Source: Manduca sexta
Taxonomy: Eukaryota; Arthropoda; Insecta; Lepidoptera; Sphingidae
Reading direction: 5' to 3'
DNA: 64,000 nucleotides
Assembly (NCBI RefSeq): GCF_014839805.1
Contig: NC_051134.1
Span: 13,857,170-13,921,169 of the forward strand
A program made the translations under genes and the position numbers. Positions 24,451-37,500 of this stretch are shown piece by piece. Position 1 is the first letter of the stretch; the number at the start of each line of letters is the position of its first letter. The notes under the pieces are model-generated. The model saw only the letters and a list, made by a program, of their open reading frames with translations, made no database searches and was not told where the DNA came from.

Positions 24451-27400
24451 TGATGCAAAACAGGCCAAACATAAAGTCGTAAAAATATATGCGATGTGTT
24501 AATTTATTTGGTCATGGCTTAAACATAAAAGTAAAAAAATAAAAAATTATACAAATTTAAAAACTTATTACGTTTAGTTTTTATATTTTATATTAATTAT
24601 TTATGAAGCCAAGACTATTGTATATCTATTCTTTAAAGTTCAATAATGAACTATTTAATAGAATATTAATATGTAACAATGTGCACAAATTATAAATTTC
24701 ATAGAAGTTATTGTGGTAAAAGAATTTATACTACCCAAGGCGGAAATGGCTAGATTTTATTTAAATCTCCTTCATATTATATGCCGCAATAAATCAGTTT
24801 TATATGGTCGAAAACTTTTATCTAATCAGATAAGTTTAAGCAGAAACCTTGAAACACAATCACAGTTTCATAAAAAGGAGCAAAATACTTTTTAGCTATA
24901 CCCGCACGATGATTCCGAGATATCACTTTCATTTAAATAGGTACAATATGTGTATATATCCACCCAAGCACCTAATTATAATGTAAAAAATGTAAGCTTC
25001 TGTTAAAAACTAACTTATAACTTATATTAAATTATTTTCAATTTGTATGTATGAATGAAGTTACTTTGGTTTGTATTTTTTTTATTTAATTGCATACCTA
25101 CATAAACTTTCTTGCGACTTTTAAATCTGCCGCTATAACCGGCCAGCATTTTGTACCATCTACAAAATGTTGCAAGTTCAATGAAAAAAAAATCTTCCCA
25201 CGAAATATAATACAATGAACTATATTTTTTTCTTAAGTAACGGTATAATAGAATCATTATTTTTGATATTTATACTATACAGTTAATTCACAAATGAAAT
25301 ACTCACCGTAAAATTTATGAAATTACACGAAAATAAAACACTGAACTTTACGAATTCTTCTATGCCAACATTGTCAGTCGTCTTCAATTATTAAACCAAC
25401 ATGTGAAATATTATGCACCCGCTCGCGCAACTGCTTAACCTTGGTAACCCTAAATAAATTATTTACCTCAACCAAATTCACAGTACTGAAGTAGAGCAAA
25501 AAAAACACAACATATTTCAACGTGCGCCTCTGGTTAGGAACACAAGCAAAATTAATGAATGTGTTTCGCCAGCCGCATGAAAAAGGTACAACGGTTGGTG
25601 TTCTCTGATCGAGGCAGACAATATGTGGCGGTAGAGGTTATGTTGCTCTGCTAAATAAACTGGCGACTGTAACATCGTACGATGTCGTGCCCAAACGGAG
25701 TTCAAGCGCTTCCATCGCTTGATGTTGCCGAGTTCACTATACTTGTCGTACCTAGTACTGTATTTATAATCATTAGATATTTAGTATAATTAATTAGAAT
25801 TTCGCATAATTAAAAAATATATAAATTTATTTCAAATATTTAATGGGTTAATATAAGTGAATCAATACATTACTTCCTATCATCAATCATCAAATCTTTA
25901 TGATTTTATAACAGAATGAAATGCATTGCTACACCAATATTGTGTGATTATTATTTTATTGTGATTTATTATTCGTATTATATCAAGCTCTATAAATATC
26001 ATGTTTATCATAGTAAAATACTACATTTCTTTACCTACCTGTTATAAATATTTTTACGTTAATAAGTTAAAAAGCGCTTCAGCACTGTTTGCGAAAAAAA
26101 TTGCGCACGCATCTCTTTTAATTATTGCCATTATAATTTATAGCAAATGTGTGCTTAATTATATGTTCAACGGGTAGTTTTTGTCAGCCTCAATTGTATA
26201 AAATAGTATTAAACCCAAAGAAAAACTATAAAAATCTTTTAATCCATAAATGTTTCTACAGCAAAAGTAGCGACATCTATTATTTTACCAAAGAAACGCG
26301 ATTTCTGAGAAACGAGGTTCAATCCCCCTTTTGTAGAATAATGTAGAGACAGCTTGATTATGTAATGTCTAAAATTATAATTCTAAATACTTACCGATGA
26401 TACTTACTTATGCGTTAAATTCTCAATGCATGGCAAAACTCTAAAAATGTTGTAAAAAAAGGAATATATAAAAAATAATATACGCCTCCAAAACTAAATT
26501 ATTTTTTAATTACTGGTGTATAATTTTATAATATTTAAAATTAAAAAAATATAGAGCATCTAAAATGCGCATTGAATCAGACTAATGTCTTTAAGTAGAC
26601 AAATACGGAAGATTGTCAGTCTTTAAAACCTAAAACCAATTAATAAAATTGTAACAAACTTTACAAGTGGTGGGGGGATGGGTGGTTGAAACCTAAGTTT
26701 AAATCCTGGGGTTGTGATCTCAAGCTTTCGAGGTATTTGATATCAAAGAATACTTACCAAATATACCTACAATGTCCATAAATAGTTCACTATTAAAGCA
26801 TTTGAAAATGTATGTTGAAAGTGGACTTTGATCTCTGCCTCAATAATTTTAACGAGGTTCCTGTTAACTTCCAATCATGTTTCGATACCGTACCTATTTT
26901 ATAATTCTTTATAATATGCTTCAAACACAAATGAATACGCTCCATAAAAATTTACTGTCATTATAAAAACAAAACTCTCGAAATACACTATAATTTTTTT
27001 GGATAATATACATATTTACTACTTATCAGAAACTTATATTGTATTTTTCAATAGAAGCTGACAGGCAAATGAGTAATAGGACTATACCTGCATGTATGTA
27101 CAATTTTTATCATAATATAGGCTTAACCAAGCATACTTTCTAGTTAGTATAAATGTTAATATTTGAAAATATTTGGACGTCATGATGTTTTAACACAAGC
27201 CGTAAAATATAATATGGAAATAGGCGTTAAATGTAAAATTTAAAGGAATTTTTGTTCCGGAAACAACAATTTAAATACACAGATGGCAAAAAATAGCAAA
27301 ATCTTGTTTTTTTTTTTGTTTAAGGGAAATTAAAAAGGTTTTTAAAGTGCCCATAACACGATGTGTAATCCGTGAATGAAATGAACTATAACAACAACAG

Positions 27401-29752
27401 AACAAGGGACACTTATTTATATATTCTGTGACTAATTGTCCTGGGACCTCGCAAGTGATGACTAGAAAGACTGCCAGGAGAAGGTACCAATCACCTGGGA
27501 ATATCAATTCTGTGCATAATATAGGTATGTGAAAAGAAATGGTGTTTCATTAAATATTAAATTACCGCTAATCATATGACGGTAATAGTATATTAATTAA
27601 AATAGCGAAGAAACAAGTTTATTACCATATGCATGAATATTTTACATATATGTAATAGCCTAACTAAGTTCTCTATAGGAATTTCGAAGGTGTGTGAAGT
27701 CTACCAATCCACACTAGGCCAGCGTGGCGGACTAAGGCCTAATCCCTCTCAGTAGTAGAGGAGGCCCGTGCTCAGCAGTGGGCAAGTATATTATTATTAT
27801 AGACTAATATTGGTTCGCTGGATACGTGTAAAGTATTCCTAAAAATCGTTACAGGTAAGGTCTACAGGATTTTTTTTACGTTTATGTCCTGTCAATATAA
27901 CTGGTAATTAACTATTTAATACTGAGCTAATATTGAAAAAAATAAGTTATTTAAACATTGTAGTTTTATGCTATGAGTCAGGATAAAAATTTAGTTATCA
28001 ATTATAAAACAGATTTAATATAATTCATTGTGTCGATTTTAACACCTTTCAAACCAATTTCGAGTATTCGTATAATTACATTTAAATCCAAATTACAATG
28101 TTATAACTACCATTGATTAAAGTTGTTAATATTTAAGTGTTTACGCCACGATCATTTTCTATCCACAGTGTGATTAATAAAATAAATTTACAGATACAGT
28201 GACAAAAATATAACATTTTTTTTTGCAATGCGACGCGGCATCTATGTTATATTTATTTACCCGCTTTTTCTATTACTTTAGCAGTCTTTTAATAAAATAT
28301 ATATTTTCGGTTACCTAAATACTTATTCATAAAATGGACGAAAACTTTTTATCACTATGAACAATGAATCAAAAAGTATATTACGATGAGAAGAATGTTC
28401 CCAAGGGTGTCATTTATTTGAGGGGCGGAATTTTTGAACTAAACTTCCATATCAAATAAAATTTAAATCTAGAGTCTAGAAATTGTAATACAGAGCAATA
28501 TTTGTATACACGCATGAATAATGAGACGATATTCCATGTAGAAGTGGAATGTATGGTACAATTCATAATCAAAGGTAGCTAATATGGCTAAACCTGAAAA
28601 GTTTTGGTTATAGTTTCCAAGAAACGCACTGCTAACTTTGCAATGAACTTTGAAATTAAACATCCTGCTATTTAAAAAGATTGGCATAAGAACAATGTAA
28701 ATAGATATAGGAAGTCTTCCGATCCGCATTACGCCAACATGGTGGACAAAGAATTTCTAATCGTAGTCACATTGCTTATATAATTTGCTTCACATAAAAC
28801 GAAGGTGAAGAGATTCCTTGCTGTATACTGGAGGTATAAATTGACTAATATTTCTGGAGGTCTAAAAGTAATAGCTTCTAGGAGTTCACTTAACAAGACT
28901 TACTTGCTTATTTTCCGACCTATGCCCTTTTATAGGATAGTAGGTATAATATAATAAAAGCCAATAATTATACACACATGATTAAAACTAAGGCTTGACT
29001 TAGATATTCCTAGTTTACGAATAAAGCAATAAAACCCAAACAGAAAGCCAGCCCTGTTTGATTTCCATGGTTCTATTTGTTCGTAAAACACTTCAAATAA
29101 AAAAGTTTCTCGTTATTATCAATGGTTCTACACGAGGCGAAAACAGCGAGTTATTTTAGAGTGCATGTTTGTTACCGCCTCGCGTCTTTTGATTTCGCAA
29201 AACGTGGAAGGACAATTTCAGTAAGTGCCTCTTGCAGATTCGTGACTCATAGGAATTTACTATTCCGAGAATTTGTATTATTTATATAAAAGAAGTTAAT
29301 TTAAACTCTGAGTAGATATATAAAATATTAAATACCATAAATTAAACATACAAAATGATATAGTTTACTTACGGGAAAAGGATGCTCGAGTCGTGCAAAT
29401 AATACTCTAAAGATTTATGGCCATCAAATCAGTTTCCATTAAAATTACTGTATAATTATCGTATTATACCCATATTTTGCAACTGCCAAAGCTAAGGATC
29501 CTCTATAATATGCAAAACGAAAAACTACTTGGATTTTCTACATTTCTTATTAAATAAATAATTTGGAAATATTCTCGTACCACGACTTACGATTAACTAT
29601 TTATATCAATACGATTTAAATGAAATCAATTTTTGAAATTTCAATAGATTTTTTTATTTCGAATCTGTTATGTCACGTATTTTCAAACGTCACGATAAGC
29701 TTAGAACATTTGCCTTATCTACAACATGCCTAACATAAATTCGTGTTAAACC
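24451..29752 (+). repeat. Segmental duplication copy DR2 (partner 191-4343)
   Basis: Collinear with DR1. The near-identical islands are about 24700-24895, 25510-25740, 26651-26855 and 29043-29203; the sequence between them is diverged and has many indels. DR2 carries an extra 1.63 kb (26985-28614). It ends about 150 bp before the start codon of the odorant receptor, so its last part probably overlaps that gene's promoter region. No recognised protein is encoded. Confidence 0.85.
26985..28614. repeat. 1.6-kb segment present only in DR2
   Basis: The DR1 alignment breaks at CGAAAT|ACACT and resumes at TTCCAAGAAAC. The extra segment contains a SINE 3' fragment at about 27668-27800 (GGCCTAATCCCTCTCAGTAG, GTGCTCAGCAGTGGGC), the same family as the element at 9252. 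No terminal repeats are evident at its borders, so insertion here and deletion from DR1 are both possible. Confidence 0.6.
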
Positions 29753-29908
29753 AACATCATTATAAAATCAACCTGTATAACAAAATTAAAGGCTTTAGTA
29801 TAGTGTCAATCACAGCCAACTAATTATATAGTTTAAATAAGCTGTACGGGGGAATCGTGAGGTGTTATTTAACAATCATAGCGCTTTTGTTCGGACGTCT
29901 CAATAATC

Positions 29909-32900
29909 ATGCGGCCAACGCGTTATTTCGCGGTACATTATCTACTCTTACGAGTCCTCGGCCTAGGCTGGTGGCATCATCCTGATGAAGATAATAAGAG
30001 TAATTTCCCCGGCTGGTACTTATATTATTCTATTGTAACCCAAATGGTGTGGGTTGTTGGTTTTGTCGGCCTCGAAACCATAGACCCTTTCGTCGGAGAA
30101 AAAGATCTAGACCGTTTTATGTTCAGTCTCTCCTTCGTCATAACCCACGATCTCACATTGATAAAACTTTGCATATTCTATTTCCGTAACGCCGAACTAC
30201 AGGATATAGTTCACACCCTCGAGATTGACTTGTATCAATACTATCAAAACGATAACAAGAATCGAAAGACGATCAAACTATCACGAATATTCACCGGCGC
30301 TTTTCTTTTCTTTGGCTGGATGACGATAGGAAATGCGAATGTTTATGGAATTATTCAGGATCTTCGTTGGAAAAGTATTATAAAAAATTTAAATGACACG
30401 GCAATAAAACCTGTTCGAACAATGCCCCAGCCCATCTTCATTCCTTGGCCGCACCAAAGCGATAAATCTTATATACCCACCTTCGCTCTTGAAACGGTGG
30501 GGTTACTCTGGACTGGGCATATCGTGATGACCATTGATACCTTCATCGCATCTGTAATACTTCACATGAGCTCTCAGTTTGCGATACTTCGTGAAGCATT
30601 AGTAACTGCTTATGACCGCACTATGGCCCAACTTGCTACCAATGACTCAGATGGCAATTTGTCTATAAATGCCGACACCAATTACGAAGAGATCGACACG
30701 GAAGCAAATGAGAAAATCGTAAAAAGGTTTTACACTGGTCCTGAAATAGAAAAAGCATTAGAAAATTCTTTACTCAATTGTTTGCGTCAACATCAAATGC
30801 TCATAGGGTAAGTCGTAGAATAAATCAAATGAATACGTAATACGATCACGTAATCCACCAGGCTTTCACAAATCTGTTTGTGTAAAATCAATCAGGTGCA
30901 GTATGTAGTTTCAATTAACTGAGAGCCGAGGGTTTTCGACGGTAATAATAACTCGTAAATTTATTATGGTTCGCTATCGCAGATCCAGATCAGATTATTG
31001 ACTGTATGCATTATACTTTAAATTAATTTATGCAATGTTAACGAGTAGTCATAAAGAGAATACCCGGTTATATTGTATATTTAAACATCAAAGACGTTTT
31101 TCTTTTTTATTAACAGAAGCTAAGAACTATGATTTCAAAATTACAAAAACTTAACAAAATAAATTAAAAAGATATTAATTGAAACATGTAGATTTAGTAA
31201 GAATAAAGTGAAAAGCAAAGGTAGTAAAAATAAAGACATTAATTATTAGTTAATATGTTCCTTTATTCCTAAAGTTCCATTGACCATGTAGAGAATATTA
31301 AAAATAAAGCGATCATAATATAGAAAAGAGTAATACCACAAAGCTTTGCTGCAACTATGAGGGCCCTATGCCAGAATAACTGCAAAGTTTCATGGTTATG
31401 AAAAGTGCAAAGAGAATATATTTTTCTATAAGGCGACGCGGCGCACGTCGCCAGATCTTTTAACAAATTTATGAAAAATGTGTTAAATGAACTATGAAAC
31501 TTATTATAATAGATATCATACTATTTGTAATCCTTGCTCGCCCGAAATGCAGTTAATATGTAAAATTTATTGACCAAATTACCGAAAAAAACATATGACG
31601 CGGGTATTGAAAACGTGCCTGATATTACAAATAGAGATTCCAGGGGTCAACAGATAGCTCTGTCGGATGATAGGTGCCCCGACGCGCCGAAAAAACTCAA
31701 TTCACAGCCAATAAGATGGCAATAAGAGGGTGAGTTGTGTGGTTATGACAAGCTGCAATATCTCAGGATTACGCCTCCAATGTTGTCTGTCAGTTTGATT
31801 TTTTCTACTTTCGATCAACAGTATTATGGCCCTCATATTCATCTTCGCCCGCTTTTAAGATGAGAAATCATCGCTTACTTTTTTGTGTTTTTTTTCTTGT
31901 TCTACCTATGTAGTAAAATTTGTCATGTTTAATGTATGTTAAGGATACTTTTAGAACCATCGTTATAACAGATTTAAATAAAATAGAGTTATATTTTCAG
32001 TAATAAAAGCACAATAGGCTATAAAGTTACCATGTTGCGTCTCAAAAATGTTATTTAATAGAAAATATAATAAAATATCGTTGAAGAAAATACGTTTTTG
32101 TGTTTAAGATGTGTGGAGAAATTCTCGAGAACTTATTCATACGGCTTCATGACTCAACTTCTGTCTAGTATGGCGGCTATTTGCGTGGTAATGGTACAAG
32201 TTTCGGTAAGATTTTCACTTTTTTCTAGATATATTTTCACCAAATTCTTGACACGTTTTTTCATCAAATATAATTGAAATGTAGTTGACTAAGGACTCGG
32301 GTTACAATATGTCTAATATATACTTGTATTAATATCAAGTCAGTTTTTGAAGACATTTGACAGTTACAATATCCTCATAGTTATCCGGTTAACTAAGTTT
32401 TTTTTAAATATTACAATAATAACGCAGAAATTATTTATACCATACCTAATTCATATGAAATGCTGTAAACTAAAAATAAATAAATCTATCATAGTTTTTT
32501 CATACTGCTTTACAATTTAAATAAAATTTTCAGCAAGATGCGTCAAGTTTCAAATCAGTAAGGCTGGTGACTTCTTTGGCGTTCTTCTTTGCTATGATAA
32601 TACAGTTAGCCATACAATGCTTTACGGGCAATGAACTTACACTTCAGGTATGAAATGTTAGTGAAACTGCTGTAAATAACGTTAAACCCTTAAGCACATG
32701 GCACGGGAGGCGCTGTTACGCGGAGTGGGCCGCCAGTAATGGCCGCTCTTGTGTCAAGAACTTACATATATATCGTAGGATTGTTGTCTTATATTTAACA
32801 ATTTTATTACTTTGTGAGAACATTATTTGTTTAAATGTATATTATTACAACTACTCCATCAAAAATTACCGAACGAATATAATAAATTTTACCTTTTCAT

Positions 32901-34270
32901 ATAACTTACAAAGTTACATATTACGAACTATTATTTAATTGTCTTTTTCATGAGTTTCTGTAAATTTAAATAGTCAATGATCTACCTTCATAACAGCACA
33001 TAGTTTTATGTATTTGCATACAATACTTATATTTCGTAGGCAGAACGTATATCAGACGCCGTGATGCAAAGTAAATGGGAACGAATGCCGCCACGTCTGC
33101 GTCGCTTGCTGATTATAATGATGATGCGCGCGCAGAGACCACTTCGGCTGACAGCCGCCGGATTTGCCAATATGGACAATGCATGCTTTCTTTCAGTAAG
33201 ATCGACATACATAGCATCACGCTTTTTACCTTTTTAGTGTTAGGCAGAGGTGGTGCCTATTAAATTCCTATTCCTTCAGTTTTATTAGATAAAAGCCTAT
33301 TTGTCATTTACTCGGCATAATAACTTTTAAACTTTGACCTAAAAACTGACTGACAGCAAAAAAGTTTTCACTTTTTTTTTCATTTTGCACACGAAGTGAG
33401 CGTTATCAATGGATTTTCGAAAATCCCTCCCCAAGGCAATTAGATATTTGTCGGTATTCTGCCCGACTTACGATTTTTTTCCGACAGAACGCAATATCTC
33501 AAAATAAAGCGTCCCTGCATAGTTGCTGGGAAACTTCCTTGCTTTGAGCGAACTAAAAAAAAAAACAAAAAGTAGTACAGTATTATTGCTTGAATATTTA
33601 TTTTCTCTTTGCCTTTTTTATAATATATTCACTATGGTTGTTATATTTATATTAGTAATATGGTAATCATAGTTATAATATTATGATGATACGTGAAACA
33701 AGATTTTAAGTTGTTATAATTTAGTGTGCCACCTACATACTAATCTAAAATAGCATAGGTACCTACAATCTACATTGTTTTAGAAGCCTAATATGACATC
33801 CCAGCACGTTTTAATCATATTCCATTAAAAATGTAATAGAAACGAATGATTTTTAATTAACTACTTTCACCGATAGGTCAAAGAAAATTTTGGTACTTTT
33901 GTATCAAACACGAAAGCCCATAGGGGCTAATAAAACATCTTTGCTGTAATAGCGACGGGAATTTGGATTCCCAACTTGCACCTTCATTAATTGTAACTGA
34001 ATCTAAATTAAATTAAGTATTCCGCATTGAACCAAAAGAGGCTTTATACATTCCCGCCTTTACAGTTTTTCTAAACTTTCTAATTGAGGTTAATTACACA
34101 TTTTTATATAAAAAAAACCGTTAGACGTATTTAGGTAGACTGATTTTTAATTATTAATTATAAAGTTTACATTAGATAGCTAAATTATATGTTTTGAATT
34201 TTTTTTTCAGATATTGAAAGCTGCTTACTCTTACTATGCCGTGCTGAGCCAAAAGGAGGTCCAAGTCTAA
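29909..34270 (+). CDS. Insect odorant receptor (7tm_6 family), intact, 441 aa
   Basis: Ligand-tuning subunit of an olfactory ion channel, expected in sensory-neuron membranes with the co-receptor Orco. Exons: 29909-30807, 32109-32205, 32534-32647, 33040-33195 and 34211-34270; all junctions are GT-AG and keep frame. The start MRPTRYFAVHY is the first ATG of the long first exon. Typical features are hydrophobic segments spread over the first 230 residues and again in exons 2 and 3. The segment LLNCLRQHQMLIG closes exon 1, and the conserved C-terminal helix ILKAAYSYYAVLSQ forms the last exon. At 441 aa it is of ordinary length for the family. The subfamily and ligand cannot be told. DR2 ends just upstream. 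An AATAAA at about 34275 or about 34484 may end the transcript, the latter close to the convergent neighbour. Confidence 0.92.
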
Positions 34271-34555
34271 AAATAAAAAAACGTCAAAGTTTATCATTAC
34301 TATATTTAGGTATTTTCCATCGTACCATGTAGTAATAACTACACTCTAATCTATCACAGATGATTCATATAAAAATTATACAATTATTAAATAGGTACCT
34401 AAATTAACACTACATACGAAATAATTTAGCTTGAGCTGAAAAGTGCGAATTTAATATTATTGCACTCCAAATTTTAGACTTAGAATAAAGCGTAATTATA
34501 AATATATCACTACATAACAAAGTTTTTCTTTTTGTTGCACTTTCATCCATTCAGT

Positions 34556-37500
34556 TTAAAACTCGACAAGAGCTGGCTTCGGTGTGACGGAACGAGACCT
34601 CTCTGGAGTTTTGATGCTGAGAACGGTCATCTCTTCACTCCTGTAATGATCAAAGTTATATTGAAACTCGTATAACGTCTATAAAAAAGGATTTTTCATC
34701 AAAATTCGTTTGTAAAAAATATTGTCGATTGATTTCAAGCGTGAAATGACATTTGAGAAAATTACTTTCGATGTGCTAATGGAATCTTTTATAGCAATGA
34801 ATAAATCGGTCTACACAATCGATTTATTCCTTTACTTATTGTAGTAAATAAACCTTGATTATAAAGAAACTATAATTTTTATTGTTATTATGATAAAATT
34901 ATTTTACTGTATTTTAAATTCTTTAGAAAGCTAAAAGTATATGTTTTATACGACCACGCTAGTGACCCTACTACACCTTTTAATAAGCGGACTTGGGCTT
35001 GCATAGAGTGCCGACTGAAGAAACACCCAAATGACCAAAAATATGTATTTTCCCGTCGAAAAACCTCTATAAAATGTTAATTACTAAAACACGGTAAAGA
35101 TCGAATTCTGGATCTCACTGACCAATTAACATAATTGATCTACTTACGTTAATTAATTTAAGCGATATGATGTATGAGCGTAGTTACAAATTAAAATTGT
35201 AATAGAAATTGAAATTTAAAAATTGCATATCGGTGCCAGCACAATTAAACACTCTATTAATTAAATAGGTACTCTTGGTTTTCCACATTCTTATCGAAAG
35301 CTCCAAAACATCATTAATTATTCAAAAAATTAAATTCGTTTCATATCAATCTACTATTAATTGTTTGCAATACAAACCTATCTTCCTCTGTATGTGCCGC
35401 GTTATAAAACACGTCGGGAAGCGGCGAGTCGTGCTGGCTTAGCAAGGAGCTGCCGGCTCTTGGCGAATGTGGACCGTGGGTCGCGTAAGGAGAGAAAGGC
35501 ACAGCCGCTCGGAGTGCCGCTAGTACTAGTAACATTCCACCTGAAGGAAATATGTCAGATGAACTAGGAATTTACAATTGGCTTAAGCATTACTAAGAAA
35601 GTTATCCTGGTAAATCAAAGTAATATAATAAATTATTTTGTTAATATTTTTAGATGTTTGGTAATGTAAATAGACAAACTGCTGAACAGATTAAGATGAA
35701 TAGATCATGTTTTAGGACATAGGCTAAAAAAAGAACACAATATGAATTTTATTCCAGAAACGTGTTCCTCGCAAAAATATTAGCAAGCCAAATTTAATTA
35801 ATATTTAATATAATACCTGCTATTGTGGACAATAGCCTGAGATTGGCAAACAGCAGTGCTGTGGCGGCGCATGCGTAGAACGGAGCGCGCGCTCGACCGC
35901 ACGACCACCGCATGAAGTCCCAGCACCGCAAGGACAGTGTGTACTCCCCACGGCGACATAAAAGGTCCACGAACAACGCGGCCACCCACATCGTCTCTAG
36001 TATTAGTACTAGAGCTGCGCCCACTCTGAAAAACAAATACTAATGAAATAGAAAATTTATACATTTCAATTGCATCACACTTTTTTTCCTTTTTGAACTA
36101 ACATCGTATTTCGCTATATACAAATTTATACATACGTTATAGCTTATGCAAAAATATAAATTGATTTTATTATGAAGGTTCAAAATGGCAGATGTACTAC
36201 GACATGTAGAGTTCACATTGTCGATATGCATTATAAAATTTGGAAATACGTATATTTTTCCGAGTTAGCCCTCTTTTTTTGGTCTTCTCGTGCAGGATAT
36301 TGTAGAACACCAGACAATTTTAATATACGGTAAAATATTTTATTAATAGAATTTTCATATAAGGAGCTCTGTTCTATTTCTATTCTATATTACAATTATC
36401 GATGAAACATAACCAACAAGTTTAAAAGTACAGTTATTATAGTACAGGCAAGTTTAGGCTCGTTATTAAATTCACGTTCCTTGGGAACTCTGGAACTAAT
36501 TACTATAGAACAATAACAATATCGTTATTATAACGTTATAACCCTTTTATAGCGAATGGGCACGTTTGTGCCATAAATAGCAGTGGCGAGCGCATGCAAT
36601 TTTAATTGTGTTCAAATACTTAAGTCTGTCGGTAATGAACAGTCGCAAATGTGACGATTGTATGCTCGCATGTAAGTACAATTTGCATGTTAACCTACTT
36701 TCTTTGTATGTTCAATTGTGATTGATAATCCACGAAAAATGGTACAAAACGAATGTAGAAGAGTTATATTAGATTTAAAATCAAACGTTATGGATTTTTG
36801 TTATGAAACCTTTTTTGACTTATTCGTATAAAATACAAATTGAGTGAAAATTATAATAGTTTATTAAATAGAAAATAACAAAAAAATAGGTAACTTAAAT
36901 CATAAAAAACTCATAACAAAAGTATAATAACAATGTATTTTTATTACTAATTTCCAGTTGTACGTGAACTATGAGCCTTCATGTTACCTGATATTTAAAT
37001 ACAATACCTACAAATACAAAAAACTTGTTAACAATGAAATGGCAAAACACGTAACGGTGACGCGAAGAACTTCAGTTTAAATATGCAGCTATTGGTAGAG
37101 AAAATAAATTCCCCATCAATTGTGTATGTATTATAAACGTCATATAACTAATCAACAACTCAATATTGCAATACCTTATTCAAGGTCAAGATAATAAAGC
37201 ACATTTATTGACTAGGTACCTACTACGAACTTTATACATAGAGTTAATTTAAATGGTAGGTATTCAATGTTTATGTGGTATTTAGTCAAAAATATTCGCG
37301 TAACTAAGAATTCAAAGCCCAACAGAGCCATCTTATCAAAACTTGCAATATTCAGATTAATACTACTGTAAAATCGAATCATTTAAAAAAAAACTATCTT
37401 CAAGTAACTATTATTCCACGCTGGACACATGACTCAATTTTATTCTAGTAATCAAAAATTACTGATCAACGGTATGGTTAATAATAATCATTTTTTGTAA

